DNA of 64,000 nt from JBBSDP01 sp038240605 (GTDB lineage: Bacteria; Planctomycetota; Phycisphaerae; Tepidisphaerales; Tepidisphaeraceae): NCBI GenBank assembly GCA_038240605.1, contig JBBSDP010000020.1, positions 1 through 64,000 on the forward strand, written 5' to 3'. This document shows, in pieces, positions 44,590-53,439 of this stretch (positions within the stretch are counted from its first letter, which is position 1; each line of letters opens with the position of its first letter). Position numbers and translations under genes: made by a program. The notes under the pieces were generated by a model, which saw only the letters and a program-made list of their open reading frames with translations, made no database searches and had not been told where the DNA came from.

Positions 44590-47500
44590 GTGAACAGCAG
44601 TTGGAAACGATTCCTCAAGCCCTTCGCCTCCCTGACGCTCACGGTAGTGCTGCTGGCGTCGGCCATGGTGGTCATCTTCGCCGGCACCTGGGCGCAGAAG
44701 GACGCGGACACGTGGGCGGTGCAGAAGCAGTTTTTCCACAGCTGGTACTGCTGGATCGACATCAAGCTTTTCCTCCGCCGGCCGGTGCCGGGCGGATTTC
44801 CGTTCGTCGGCGGCTACTTCCTGATTACCGCGCTGCTCATCAACCTGCTGGCCGCGCACACCGTGCGGTTCAAGCTGACGTGGAAGCGGGCGGGAATCAT
44901 CCTGATTCACCTGGGACTGATCATGCTGCTGGTCGGCGAGGCGCTCACGAGCCTGCTGGCGAGCGAAGGACAGATGACGCTTGCCGAAGGGCAGGCGATG
45001 AACTTCAAGACGGACATTCGCGCGGTCGAGCTGGCGGTGACCGATTCGCCTTCGACGGATCATGAAACGGTGACGGTTGTTCCCGAACGGAAGCTGACGT
45101 CCGGCAAGCAGGTCCAGGACGCGAAGCTGCCGTTCGAAATTCAGGTCGACGATTACCTGCCCAACAGCCGGCAGATCGGCCCAGTGGAGCCGGCGAACGG
45201 CGCCGTGCTCACCGCTGAAGCGGGTCAGGATCCGCTGCGCGTCCTGGCGATCCCGCTCTATACCGGGGCGAGCTCGGATTCCGAGAAGGTGAACATGCCG
45301 TCGGCGAAGGTGACGCTGACGGCCGGGGGCAAGCGGCTGGGAAGCTATCTTGTTTCGCTCTGGTCGGAACGCCCGCCACAGGTACGGGTGGGCGAGAAGG
45401 TGTATCCGATCGAGTTGCGGTTCAAGCGACTGTATACGCCGTACACGGTCCAACTCCTCAAGTTCACGCACGAGAAGTACATCGGGACGGACACCGCGAA
45501 GAACTTCGCGAGCCGGATCCGCCTGATCGATCCCCCCCGCAAAGTGGACCGTGAAGTGCTGATCTGGATGAACCATCCGCTTCGATACGAAGGGGAGACG
45601 TTCTACCAGCAGGGATTCGACCCGCGCAACAGCAGGGTGACGACGCTTCAAATCGTCCGCAACCCGAGCTGGCTGATGCCGTATGCGGCGTTGATCATCG
45701 CGGTAGTCGGTCTCGTACTTCAGTTCGGAAACCAACTGCTCACGTTCCTCGAGCGGCAGTTGAGGGCAGGGGCCAGCCAGGCCATCGGTGCGGCGGGGTC
45801 CCTGGTCGCGTTCCCCGTCATGCCGGCGAAGGCCGCGGGAGTTGCCCGATCGGCGGCCAACGGACCGTCGCCACGTTCCATGCCTCTGTTATCGCGCTCC
45901 CGCGAGTACGGCTTGTGGGACAGGCTGATCCCGTGGGGAGTTGGGATTACGTTTGTAATCGTCGTCATCAGCTCGCTTCGATTAGCGACGATGCGCCAGC
46001 AGGCGCCCTACAACCTGACGGCCTTCGGTCAGTTGCCCGTGATGGCTGAGGGACGCGCCGTGCCGCTCGATACGCTGGCGCGCACTTCGCTGAAGATCAT
46101 TCGCGCACGAGAGTCGGCACTGGTAGACGGCAAGAGCGTGCCGGCAACGCAGTGGCTGCTGGACGTCTTGACGGGGAACGACGAGCACTACGCCGTCTTC
46201 CGAATCGATAACCAGGACGTCCTCTCTTCGATCGGTCTGGACCCCGGCGAGAAGTTCTTCACGTTCTCACAGTTGCTTGCCCACAAGGAGACGCTCCAGC
46301 CATTGATGGACCAGGCGCGCGAGGCGCAGCAGTCCGGGACCATGAAGCCCGACGATGTTTACCAGAAAAAGATGCTCGAGCTGATGGAGCACCTGAACGT
46401 CTACATCAAACTGCGGCAGTTCGGCGACCTGATCATGGTGCCGCCGCTGAAAGACGGTGCGGATTGGCAGACTGTTTCTTCCGCGGTTGCGAAGAAGAAG
46501 GCCGATCCCGCCCACGCGCCGCCCGCCCTCACTCCGCTGATGACGATGCTGGACGACTACGTCCATGCGAAACCCGACGCGTTCAACACCACGGTTGGAG
46601 AATACCGCGGACAGGTGGAACAGGCGCTCGGTTGGGGGCAGAAAAAGGTGGAGTTCGAAGCCTTCTTCAACCGCTTCGATCCCTTCACGCTCTGCGTTTT
46701 CTCCTACGTCGTCGTCTTCCTGCTGGCAGTTGCGTCCTGGCTGGCGAACGCGCGGCCGTTGACGCGGGCGGCGTTCGTGCTGCTGGGATTGACGTTCCTC
46801 CTGCACACGTTTGGCCTGCTCTGCCGCATCATCATTCAGGGGCGGCCGCCCGTCACCAATCTTTATTCGTCGGCGATCTTCATCGCGTGGGGCGGCGTTG
46901 CCCTGGCAGCGGTGTTGGAACTCATCTTCCGCAACGGCATCGGCAGCGTGGCAGCCGCATTGATCGGCATGGCCTCTCTGCTGATTGCGCAGGGATTGGC
47001 GATCAGCGAAGGCGACACGATGAAGCCGCTTCAGGCGGTCCTTGCCACCAACTTCTGGCTCTCGACGCATGTGATCGCGATCACGCTCGGCTACGCCTCG
47101 ACGTTCCTGGCTGGATTGCTCGCGATCATCTACATCGTGCTGGGTTTGTGCACGACCGCGCTGGACCCCGCGATGCGCAAGACGCTGTCGCGGATGACGT
47201 ACGGCATCATCTGCTTCGCGCTGCTCTTCAGCTTCGTCGGCACGATCCTGGGCGGCATCTGGGCGGATCAGTCGTGGGGGCGGTTCTGGGGATGGGACCC
47301 CAAGGAAAACGGCGCGGTGCTGATCGTGCTATGGAACGCGATCATCCTGCATGCCCGCTGGGGCGGTCTGGTTCGCGAGCGGGGGCTCATGATCCTGGCA
47401 GTGTTTGGAAACGTGGTGACGAGCTGGTCCTGGTTCGGGACCAACATGCTGGGCGTGGGACTGCATGCTTATGGGTTCATGGACGCGGCGTTCCCGATCC

Positions 47501-47637
47501 TGCTCGGGTTCGTGGCATCGCAACTGGTGATCATGGGGGTGGCGAACATTCCGTTCAACCAATGGCGCAGCGTGGCGGAACATGCGCGCGTGAGCGGGGG
47601 AGCGGGGGCGCTTCGCGGTACGCCTGCGGCGGTTTGA
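44590..47637 (+). CDS. ResB-CcsA fusion, cytochrome c maturation (system II)
   Basis: The protein is 1015 residues from GTG 44590. The N-terminal half is ResB/CcsB-like (LTLTVVLLASAMVVIFAGTW; HTVRFKLTWKRAGIILIHLG), with a large periplasmic beta region and a further membrane segment near 370-390. The C-terminal half is CcsA/CcmC-like with about eight membrane helices and the heme-handling WGWDPKENGA motif (WGRFWGWDPKENGA). Together such fused synthetases export heme and attach it to CxxCH motifs outside the membrane, which would serve the tetraheme, DUF1549 and PVC cytochrome proteins in this window. Both halves are present and in frame. Confidence 0.92.
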   Translation: MNSSWKRFLKPFASLTLTVVLLASAMVVIFAGTWAQKDADTWAVQKQFFHSWYCWIDIKLFLRRPVPGGFPFVGGYFLITALLINLLAAHTVRFKLTWKRAGIILIHLGLIMLLVGEALTSLLASEGQMTLAEGQAMNFKTDIRAVELAVTDSPSTDHETVTVVPERKLTSGKQVQDAKLPFEIQVDDYLPNSRQIGPVEPANGAVLTAEAGQDPLRVLAIPLYTGASSDSEKVNMPSAKVTLTAGGKRLGSYLVSLWSERPPQVRVGEKVYPIELRFKRLYTPYTVQLLKFTHEKYIGTDTAKNFASRIRLIDPPRKVDREVLIWMNHPLRYEGETFYQQGFDPRNSRVTTLQIVRNPSWLMPYAALIIAVVGLVLQFGNQLLTFLERQLRAGASQAIGAAGSLVAFPVMPAKAAGVARSAANGPSPRSMPLLSRSREYGLWDRLIPWGVGITFVIVVISSLRLATMRQQAPYNLTAFGQLPVMAEGRAVPLDTLARTSLKIIRARESALVDGKSVPATQWLLDVLTGNDEHYAVFRIDNQDVLSSIGLDPGEKFFTFSQLLAHKETLQPLMDQAREAQQSGTMKPDDVYQKKMLELMEHLNVYIKLRQFGDLIMVPPLKDGADWQTVSSAVAKKKADPAHAPPALTPLMTMLDDYVHAKPDAFNTTVGEYRGQVEQALGWGQKKVEFEAFFNRFDPFTLCVFSYVVVFLLAVASWLANARPLTRAAFVLLGLTFLLHTFGLLCRIIIQGRPPVTNLYSSAIFIAWGGVALAAVLELIFRNGIGSVAAALIGMASLLIAQGLAISEGDTMKPLQAVLATNFWLSTHVIAITLGYASTFLAGLLAIIYIVLGLCTTALDPAMRKTLSRMTYGIICFALLFSFVGTILGGIWADQSWGRFWGWDPKENGAVLIVLWNAIILHARWGGLVRERGLMILAVFGNVVTSWSWFGTNMLGVGLHAYGFMDAAFPILLGFVASQLVIMGVANIPFNQWRSVAEHARVSGGAGALRGTPAAV

Positions 47638-47678
47638 AAACACCCGAACACTTACCGAAAATATTTCCGGCTTTCTTA

Positions 47679-47708
47679 TTGACCGCCCGACAGCTGTTAG
47701 GGCATAAT
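47679..47708 (+). promoter_or_regulatory. Candidate sigma-70 promoter for the squalene-cyclase-like gene
   Basis: TTGACC (47679-47684), an 18-base spacer and CATAAT (47703-47708), 43 bases before ATG 47752. Both hexamers match 5 of 6 consensus bases. Confidence 0.6.
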
Positions 47709-47751
47709 TCACCTAACAAATACCGATCTCTTCGGTACATGGAGGTGCGTT

Positions 47752-48342
47752 ATGACAACGGTGCGGCAAATGGAACGGCAATGGAATGCCCGCGGCTACG
47801 GCCGCATGTCACGCGAATTGCTGACGGCCCGTCCGGAAGCTTCATTCCGGTTTCCGACCCAGGGTTTTGAAGAGGCGCGGACGGCGGCGCTGGGGTTGAT
47901 TCGTCTCGATGAGCTGAACCAGGCCCACGTTCCGCTGGCGTCCAAGCTGGTACGAACGCTGATCGCAACCCAGGAAGCGGACGGCGGCTGGGGCGACGCC
48001 GCCACGACGGCGCTCTGCCTTCGAGCGTTGCTCTGTGGGCGCGGAGAAGGCGTGGCGGTCGATCGGGCATTGGGTTACCTGGCGAACCTTCAGCGGGAGG
48101 AGGGAATCTGGCCCGCTGAGCCGCTGCGGCGCATGCCGGGGGATGCCGGCGTCTCGGCATTCGTCCTGTATCAGCTTGGGGATCAGCCGCGATTTCGCGC
48201 TGCAGTGCGGTTTGACGATGCGCTCGCCTGGTTCACTCGACGCTCGGATGCACTGGATGCGAATTCGGCGGTGACGTGGGAACGGGCGGCGCTGCGATGC
48301 CGGCGGCGTTGCGTTACCGCTTCGCTACCGGGAATGAGCTGA
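47752..48342 (+). CDS. Prenyltransferase/squalene-cyclase-repeat-like protein
   Basis: This 196-residue soluble protein has an alpha-toroid type repeat: LIATQEADGGWGDAATTALC (QxxxGGWG core) and a second, weaker one, LANLQREEGIWPAEPLRRM. It is too short for a cyclase and lacks the DxDD or VxDCTAE catalytic motifs, so it is probably a binding rather than an enzymatic module. GGAGG precedes the ATG. The last 15 residues (LRCRRRCVTASLPGMS) look out of register: the +1 frame from about 48297 reads PAALRYRFATGNELTLRASK to a stop at 48392, so a late frameshift is possible. Confidence 0.68.
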   Translation: MTTVRQMERQWNARGYGRMSRELLTARPEASFRFPTQGFEEARTAALGLIRLDELNQAHVPLASKLVRTLIATQEADGGWGDAATTALCLRALLCGRGEGVAVDRALGYLANLQREEGIWPAEPLRRMPGDAGVSAFVLYQLGDQPRFRAAVRFDDALAWFTRRSDALDANSAVTWERAALRCRRRCVTASLPGMS

Positions 48343-48369
48343 CGCTTCGTGCAAGCAAACGCCTTTCGT

Positions 48370-49464
48370 CTAGCGAGAGGCCGTTGCAGTAGGGGGCGCG
48401 GGGAGCGTGAGCACCATGCCGAGCTTGAGCTTGCCTGGGTCGGAGCCGATCGCTGTCTTGTTCAACGCGTAGATGTGATCGAACTCCTCGGGGCTCCCGT
48501 AGAGCCGGACGGAGATCTTGTAGAGGCTGTCTCCCTTGACGACGCGGTACTGCGAACGGGCGTCGACGGGGGTTGTACTGCTGGACGAGCTGGCGCCCTC
48601 AGCGGCGCCGGACCGGCTTTCATTGTGAGCCGCCGAAGACGGGCTCGACTTCTGAACGGATGAAATATCGGGCAGCATGATCGTCGTCCCAGGGCGGAGT
48701 CGGTTGGGATTCACCGTCGGGTTGGCCGCGGCGATCTGGCGGTAGTAGCGGGCGTCGCCGTAGGCGGCCTTGGAGATTGAGGAGAAGGTCTCGCCGCGCT
48801 GCACGGTGTGGCTTTGTCCACCGCTATTCGACGGCCGAGTGGTGGGGGGCGTCGTCGTGGCGCTACCCGATTCGGTCGGGGGCGTGGTCGTGCCGGCGAT
48901 ATTCCCGGGGTTGACGACCGACGAATTGCCCGAGACGCCGGAGCCGGTAATGCCGGTCGACGAGCCATTGCCGCTGGAACCGACGCCTGTCGCACCGGCG
49001 GTGTCAACCACGGAGGCGTGGTTGTCTGCCGCGAGCGGCGGTGTCTGTGACTTGGCAATTTCCTCGGGCTTGTCAGCCAGAAGAAGGGCTGCCCAGTTCG
49101 TTTCCTTCTTGTCGCTGTTTGCGGCGGAGGGGGATTCGCCGGCGTCGCCCGTCGTGGCCGCCGAGCCGCTCCTGCTATCCGCGGTGCCGCCCGGCTTCAG
49201 CGCGGTCGCGCCGCCGGTGGCACCCGTGGCCCCGTTGCCCTTGGGTTCATCCGCAACGGCCGGCCTGTCGGCAGGGGGGATATCGCTGCCAGTGCCGCCG
49301 GGCGCCTGATCGCCAGTGTGGGTCGTGCCGGACTTGTCGAGCACGACGGCCTTGTTGGATTTCCTGGAGTGGCTGGCAACGACTCCGTAAACGATCAATA
49401 CCGCCAGCAAGACGCCGCCGATCGAAAGACCTATTTGTATATCCTTGCGCAACATGTTGGGCAT
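48370..49464 (-). CDS. Membrane-anchored protein with two LysM domains
   Basis: This 364-residue protein has one N-terminal membrane segment (GLSIGGVLLAVLIVYGVVAS). A long Ser/Thr/Gly/Pro-rich linker (about 40-220) follows. Two LysM domains close it: HTVQRGETFSSISKAAYGDA (about 222 on) and YRVVKGDSLYKISVRLYGSP (about 310 on). LysM binds peptidoglycan, so this is likely an inner-membrane protein reaching into the cell wall. It lies 48 bases downstream of secDF on the same strand and may be cotranscribed. Confidence 0.9.
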   Translation of the reverse strand: MPNMLRKDIQIGLSIGGVLLAVLIVYGVVASHSRKSNKAVVLDKSGTTHTGDQAPGGTGSDIPPADRPAVADEPKGNGATGATGGATALKPGGTADSRSGSAATTGDAGESPSAANSDKKETNWAALLLADKPEEIAKSQTPPLAADNHASVVDTAGATGVGSSGNGSSTGITGSGVSGNSSVVNPGNIAGTTTPPTESGSATTTPPTTRPSNSGGQSHTVQRGETFSSISKAAYGDARYYRQIAAANPTVNPNRLRPGTTIMLPDISSVQKSSPSSAAHNESRSGAAEGASSSSSTTPVDARSQYRVVKGDSLYKISVRLYGSPEEFDHIYALNKTAIGSDPGKLKLGMVLTLPAPPTATASR

Positions 49465-49512
49465 CCTTTCCCAGTGGAAGATGAAAGAAGTTGAAGGGGC
49501 TCGCGGTTGTTC

Positions 49513-52500
49513 TCAGGCTCCGGCCCGCTGCAGTCGCCCGCTTGGCCGGGGCGTCGTGGTCTCCTGTTCAGCCTTGTTCCCGATCAACAAAATGGGAGCA
49601 GCGATGGCCACCGAAGAATACGTTCCAACTAATATGCCAATCAGCAACACGAATGTAAAGCCGTGGATACCCGGTCCGCCCACGAAATACATGATGGCGA
49701 CCGTGACCACGTTCGTCCCCGCCGTCAGCAACGTGCGCGACAGCGTCTGGTTGATCGCGTCGTTGATGACCTGACGGCTCACGTGCCCGTACTTGCCGCG
49801 GTTCTCGCGGATGCGGTCGAAGACGACGATCGTATCGATCATCGAATAGCCCATGATCGTCAGGATGCCTGCCACGACCGTCAGGTTGATTCGGAATGGC
49901 TCGAGCAGCAACACTTCGCGCAGCCCCGGCACTCGGTACAGGTAATGGGCGAAGCCGAGGGCGGCGATCGTGAAGAGCGTGTCGTGCAGCAGTGCGGCAA
50001 CGGTCGCGGTCCCGTACTTGAGGTTTCCGAACCGCACCCAGATGTAAGCCATGATGGCCAGGATCGAGAGGATAAGGGCGAGGAACGCGTCGCGCTGAGC
50101 GTCGCTGGCGACGGAGGAATTGAAGTTCCTGACCTGCTGGAGCTGCGCCGGCCGGTTCACGGCGTCGTTGACCAACTGCCACATCGGCCCGGCCACCTGG
50201 GCCTGCCATTTCTCGTTGTCCTTGCCATAGGGAAGGTTCTCATCCTTCGTGAGGACGACCGCCGTCGCGGCGGGCTGCCCGCTCGACGCCTCCGGCGCGG
50301 TGACGAAGATTTCCCGCTGGGCCACCGCCTGCGGCGTATCGGTCTGGAGTTGCTGCTGGGTGATTCGGTCGCGAACCTGGCCAAGGGTCAGCTTGGGATT
50401 GATGTCGCGCAGGAAGAGCGCGGCGCCGCCGATGAAATCGCTTGCCCGCTCGGGCACGACGCCCCCCGGCCAGGCAGCGCGATCCTTGAGGAGGTCCGCC
50501 GTCAGGGGCACGACGACCTTTTGCCCGATGGCCGCGGCCACGGGTTCGCCCGAGGCGCTGAACCTGGAGGGGAGGACCACTTCCAGCTTCTCGCCGAAGA
50601 TCTTGACGACCTCGTCCTTCACGCGCACGCTGTCGGCGTTGGGAGTGATGACCTCATAAACGGTATCGGGGCGGTCCCCGGTGCTGACGGAGACGACGCT
50701 GGGGCTGGGCAGGGCGTTGACGTCCGATTTCTGCGCGATGAGTGTCCGCACGTCCTCAATCTTCATCGGCTGCTTGAGCTGGAACTGGGCGGAGGTGCCG
50801 GAGGAGAACTCGACGTCGAGCATTTTCCCGGCCCGCGCCTGGATGACGAACATCGTGATCCCGATCGTGATCGCCACCGCGCTGAACGCGACGAACGCCC
50901 ACGCCATCCCCATCCAGTCGATGTTCGGACGCAGCGCCTTATCCCAGCGCGGGAACGAGAGGGGCAGGCTGCCGAGCTTCCGCAGCCCGAAATCGTCGAT
51001 CATGATGTTGAAGATCGTCTTCGTGACGAACAACGCCGTGAACAGGCTGGCCACGATGCCGATGATCAGCGTGATGCCGAAGCCCTTCACCTCTTCGGTC
51101 CCGAACCAGATCAGGAACAGGGAGGTGATGACGGTGGTCATGTTGCTGTCGAGGATGGCGCTGAACGCCTTGCCGTAGGCGTTGCGCAGCGCCATGCGCA
51201 GCGACAGGCCGCGGTGCTGCTCTTCGCGCAGACGCTCGAAGATCAGCACGTTGGCATCGACCGCGGTGCCGATCGTCAGCACGATGCCGGCGATGCTGGG
51301 GAGCGTGAACGTCGCGTTGAGCGCGGCCATCACGCCGAGGATCAGCACGACGTTCATCAGCACCGCGAAGGTGGCGACGAGGCCGGCGAGGTGGTAGTAG
51401 CCGATCAGGAAGACCGCCACGACGACCAGGCCCAGGCCGCAGGCGATCAGCCCGTGACGGAGGTTGTCCTCACCGAGCTGCGGGCCGACGGTGCGCTCGC
51501 TGATCGGCTGATCGGCAAGCTGTGCCGGCAGGCTGCCGGCGGTGAGGGTGTTGACCAGGTATTCGAGTTCTGACTGGCTGAACCCGTCCCCGCCGCCGTT
51601 GATGATGCCGCTCTCGGTGATCTTCGATTGGATGTTGGCGACGTTGATGATCTTGTCGTCGAGGACGACGCACATCGGGCGGTCCTTGTTGGGCCCGGTC
51701 AGGTCGCCGAAGAGCACGCCGCCCTGCGCGTCGAAGCTGAAACCGACAACTGCCTCGCCCGTCTGTTGATATTCCTTGTAGGCGTTCTTGAGCGCCCATT
51801 TCTTCTGGTTGGGTCGATGGTCGAGGGACTTCTCGTCGGTCGTCCAGGCGAGGAGGTAGGTCTTGGGGCCGTACTTGACTGCCTCCTGGCGCTTTACCTG
51901 CTTGATGTTGTCCACCGGGTACCAGCGTGAGCGATCCCCAGACTGCACGTGCGGGCCCTCGGCCAGCAGTCGCTCCCTCATCTTCTGGTATTCCGCCGAT
52001 TCGTCGGCATTGAAATTCTGCTCGACCACGATGTGGAACTCGAGCACGCCCGAGCCCTTGAGCATGCGTTTGAGGTCTTCGGCGTCGTCGAGCGAGCCCT
52101 TCACCTTCGACTGCTCGTCAAACGCTTTCGCGTACTGGTCGATCGCCGCCAATCGCTGCGGGAAGTTCGCAAAGCGGGCGCGGGCCTCTTTCAACTTATC
52201 GACGCGCTCGTCGGCGGGGAGCGTAAGGATGTTATCCAGGTCGTTGCTGGTGAAATCCGTGGCGGCGATGGCGCCGGCGCCGGCCTGGGCGGCAAGGAGG
52301 GTGTCGTACTCGATGCGGAGCCGGGCCTCTTCGTCGGCGTCCTTCGCCTTGTGAGCGGCCTGGAGCTTGTCCCACAGATCGGTCATCTGCTTAAAGAGGG
52401 CGACGCGGGTCGGATCGCCGGCAGCCAGGCGATCCAGGTCGGCGCGGGTGCGGCCCTTCTTCTGTTCGACTGCATCCTCGATCTGCTGCTTGTTGACGTT

Positions 52501-52911
52501 GAGTTGCGCGAGTTGGGCGCGCGCCGCCTTCAGCGCTTCGCCGGCCTCCTTGCGCTTCTTCGCGTTCTCCCGGGCGTCGCCCGAAAAGGGCATCTGGATT
52601 TCCAGGCGGTTGTTCCCCTGCGGGCGCCAGACGAGGTTCTTCACGCCGTCCGGATCGACGCGCTTCTTCAGCGCCGTCATGACCTTTTCCGCCAGGTCGC
52701 CAGTGGTGTTGCGCGATCCCTCCGGCTGCTTGATCTCGTAGAGCAAGCTCGTCCCGCCGACCATGTCGATGCCGGGCTTGAGGTTGATCCAGCGATTGAT
52801 CTGCTGGTGGGGGTGGAAGACCTTCTGAAGCACTGGCGAGAAGATCGCGCACAGCGCCAGCAGCAGCGTCGCCAAAATAATCAATGCCCGTTGGCCGTGA
52901 TGCTCAGACAT
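49513..52911 (-). CDS. secDF: Fused SecD-SecF protein translocase subunit
   Basis: This 1132-residue single-chain SecDF uses the proton gradient to help preprotein export through SecYEG. SecD features are LKPGIDMVGGTSLLYEI near residue 45 and TAVDANVLIFERLREE near 575. The SecF half begins around 690 (LDVEFSSGTSAQFQL) and includes YSMIDTIVVFDRIREN near 1035. About 12 membrane helices are expected. The periplasmic P1 region of SecD carries an unusual charged, coiled-coil-rich insert (about 110-290, e.g. LAQLNVNKQQIEDAVEQKKG). AGGAA precedes ATG 52911. The gene follows yajC and tgt in the conserved order. Confidence 0.96.
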   Translation of the reverse strand: MSEHHGQRALIILATLLLALCAIFSPVLQKVFHPHQQINRWINLKPGIDMVGGTSLLYEIKQPEGSRNTTGDLAEKVMTALKKRVDPDGVKNLVWRPQGNNRLEIQMPFSGDARENAKKRKEAGEALKAARAQLAQLNVNKQQIEDAVEQKKGRTRADLDRLAAGDPTRVALFKQMTDLWDKLQAAHKAKDADEEARLRIEYDTLLAAQAGAGAIAATDFTSNDLDNILTLPADERVDKLKEARARFANFPQRLAAIDQYAKAFDEQSKVKGSLDDAEDLKRMLKGSGVLEFHIVVEQNFNADESAEYQKMRERLLAEGPHVQSGDRSRWYPVDNIKQVKRQEAVKYGPKTYLLAWTTDEKSLDHRPNQKKWALKNAYKEYQQTGEAVVGFSFDAQGGVLFGDLTGPNKDRPMCVVLDDKIINVANIQSKITESGIINGGGDGFSQSELEYLVNTLTAGSLPAQLADQPISERTVGPQLGEDNLRHGLIACGLGLVVVAVFLIGYYHLAGLVATFAVLMNVVLILGVMAALNATFTLPSIAGIVLTIGTAVDANVLIFERLREEQHRGLSLRMALRNAYGKAFSAILDSNMTTVITSLFLIWFGTEEVKGFGITLIIGIVASLFTALFVTKTIFNIMIDDFGLRKLGSLPLSFPRWDKALRPNIDWMGMAWAFVAFSAVAITIGITMFVIQARAGKMLDVEFSSGTSAQFQLKQPMKIEDVRTLIAQKSDVNALPSPSVVSVSTGDRPDTVYEVITPNADSVRVKDEVVKIFGEKLEVVLPSRFSASGEPVAAAIGQKVVVPLTADLLKDRAAWPGGVVPERASDFIGGAALFLRDINPKLTLGQVRDRITQQQLQTDTPQAVAQREIFVTAPEASSGQPAATAVVLTKDENLPYGKDNEKWQAQVAGPMWQLVNDAVNRPAQLQQVRNFNSSVASDAQRDAFLALILSILAIMAYIWVRFGNLKYGTATVAALLHDTLFTIAALGFAHYLYRVPGLREVLLLEPFRINLTVVAGILTIMGYSMIDTIVVFDRIRENRGKYGHVSRQVINDAINQTLSRTLLTAGTNVVTVAIMYFVGGPGIHGFTFVLLIGILVGTYSSVAIAAPILLIGNKAEQETTTPRPSGRLQRAGA

Positions 52912-53046
52912 GCTCGTTTCCTAACGGTCGGTTCGATGTCGTCCCGCCCGCCGCGCCTCGCCAGGAGCGGCTGAAGCGGGATTCGCAAATCCCATTACGT
53001 CCTACACGCGCGCGTGTCCCGCAAGTCGCGCCGATCCAGTTCCGGC

Positions 53047-53400
53047 CTATTTAACGGCGGCCTTGTCCTCTTCCAGTATGCGATGGATGGCGCTGCGGGC
53101 GAACTTGATTTTCGTATTGTTCCCTTCATCCACCTTGACGACCACGTCGGTGTCGCGTGCCTCGACAATGGTGCCGAGGATCCCGCCGATTGTCTGCACC
53201 CGGTCGCCTCGTTTCATCTCCTTGAGGTTTTTCTCACGTTCCTTGTCCTGACCCTTCTTCGATCGAAACATGAAGATGTAGAAGATCGCCACAATCAGGA
53301 TCAGCGGGAACATCGGATTGTGGATGAAGTCATACCAGGGTGGCGGTGTGCCCTGCGTGGTTGTGGTCGATGCGGCGGCCAGGAGGCAATAGAAGCTCAA
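53047..53400 (-). CDS. yajC: Preprotein translocase subunit YajC
   Basis: This 117-residue protein has a single membrane segment (MFPLILIVAIFYIFMFR, about 30-46) followed by the characteristic RSKKGQDKEREKNLKEMKRG, then DRVQTIGGILGTIVEARDTD. It binds SecDF and supports Sec export. The start is TTG 53400, with AAAGGA eight bases upstream; no ATG lies before the membrane segment. It is preceded by tgt (39-base gap) and followed by secDF (135 bases), the widely conserved order. Confidence 0.95.
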   Translation of the reverse strand: MSFYCLLAAASTTTTQGTPPPWYDFIHNPMFPLILIVAIFYIFMFRSKKGQDKEREKNLKEMKRGDRVQTIGGILGTIVEARDTDVVVKVDEGNNTKIKFARSAIHRILEEDKAAVK

Positions 53401-53439
53401 ACGCGTGTCCTTTCGAACGTATGGGTTCGGTGCCCGGGG

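Noticed and set aside
49663..51573. 636-codon open frame on the plus strand
   Set aside because: It is the antisense of secDF, with the Arg/Asp/His-heavy composition typical of GC-rich shadow frames.
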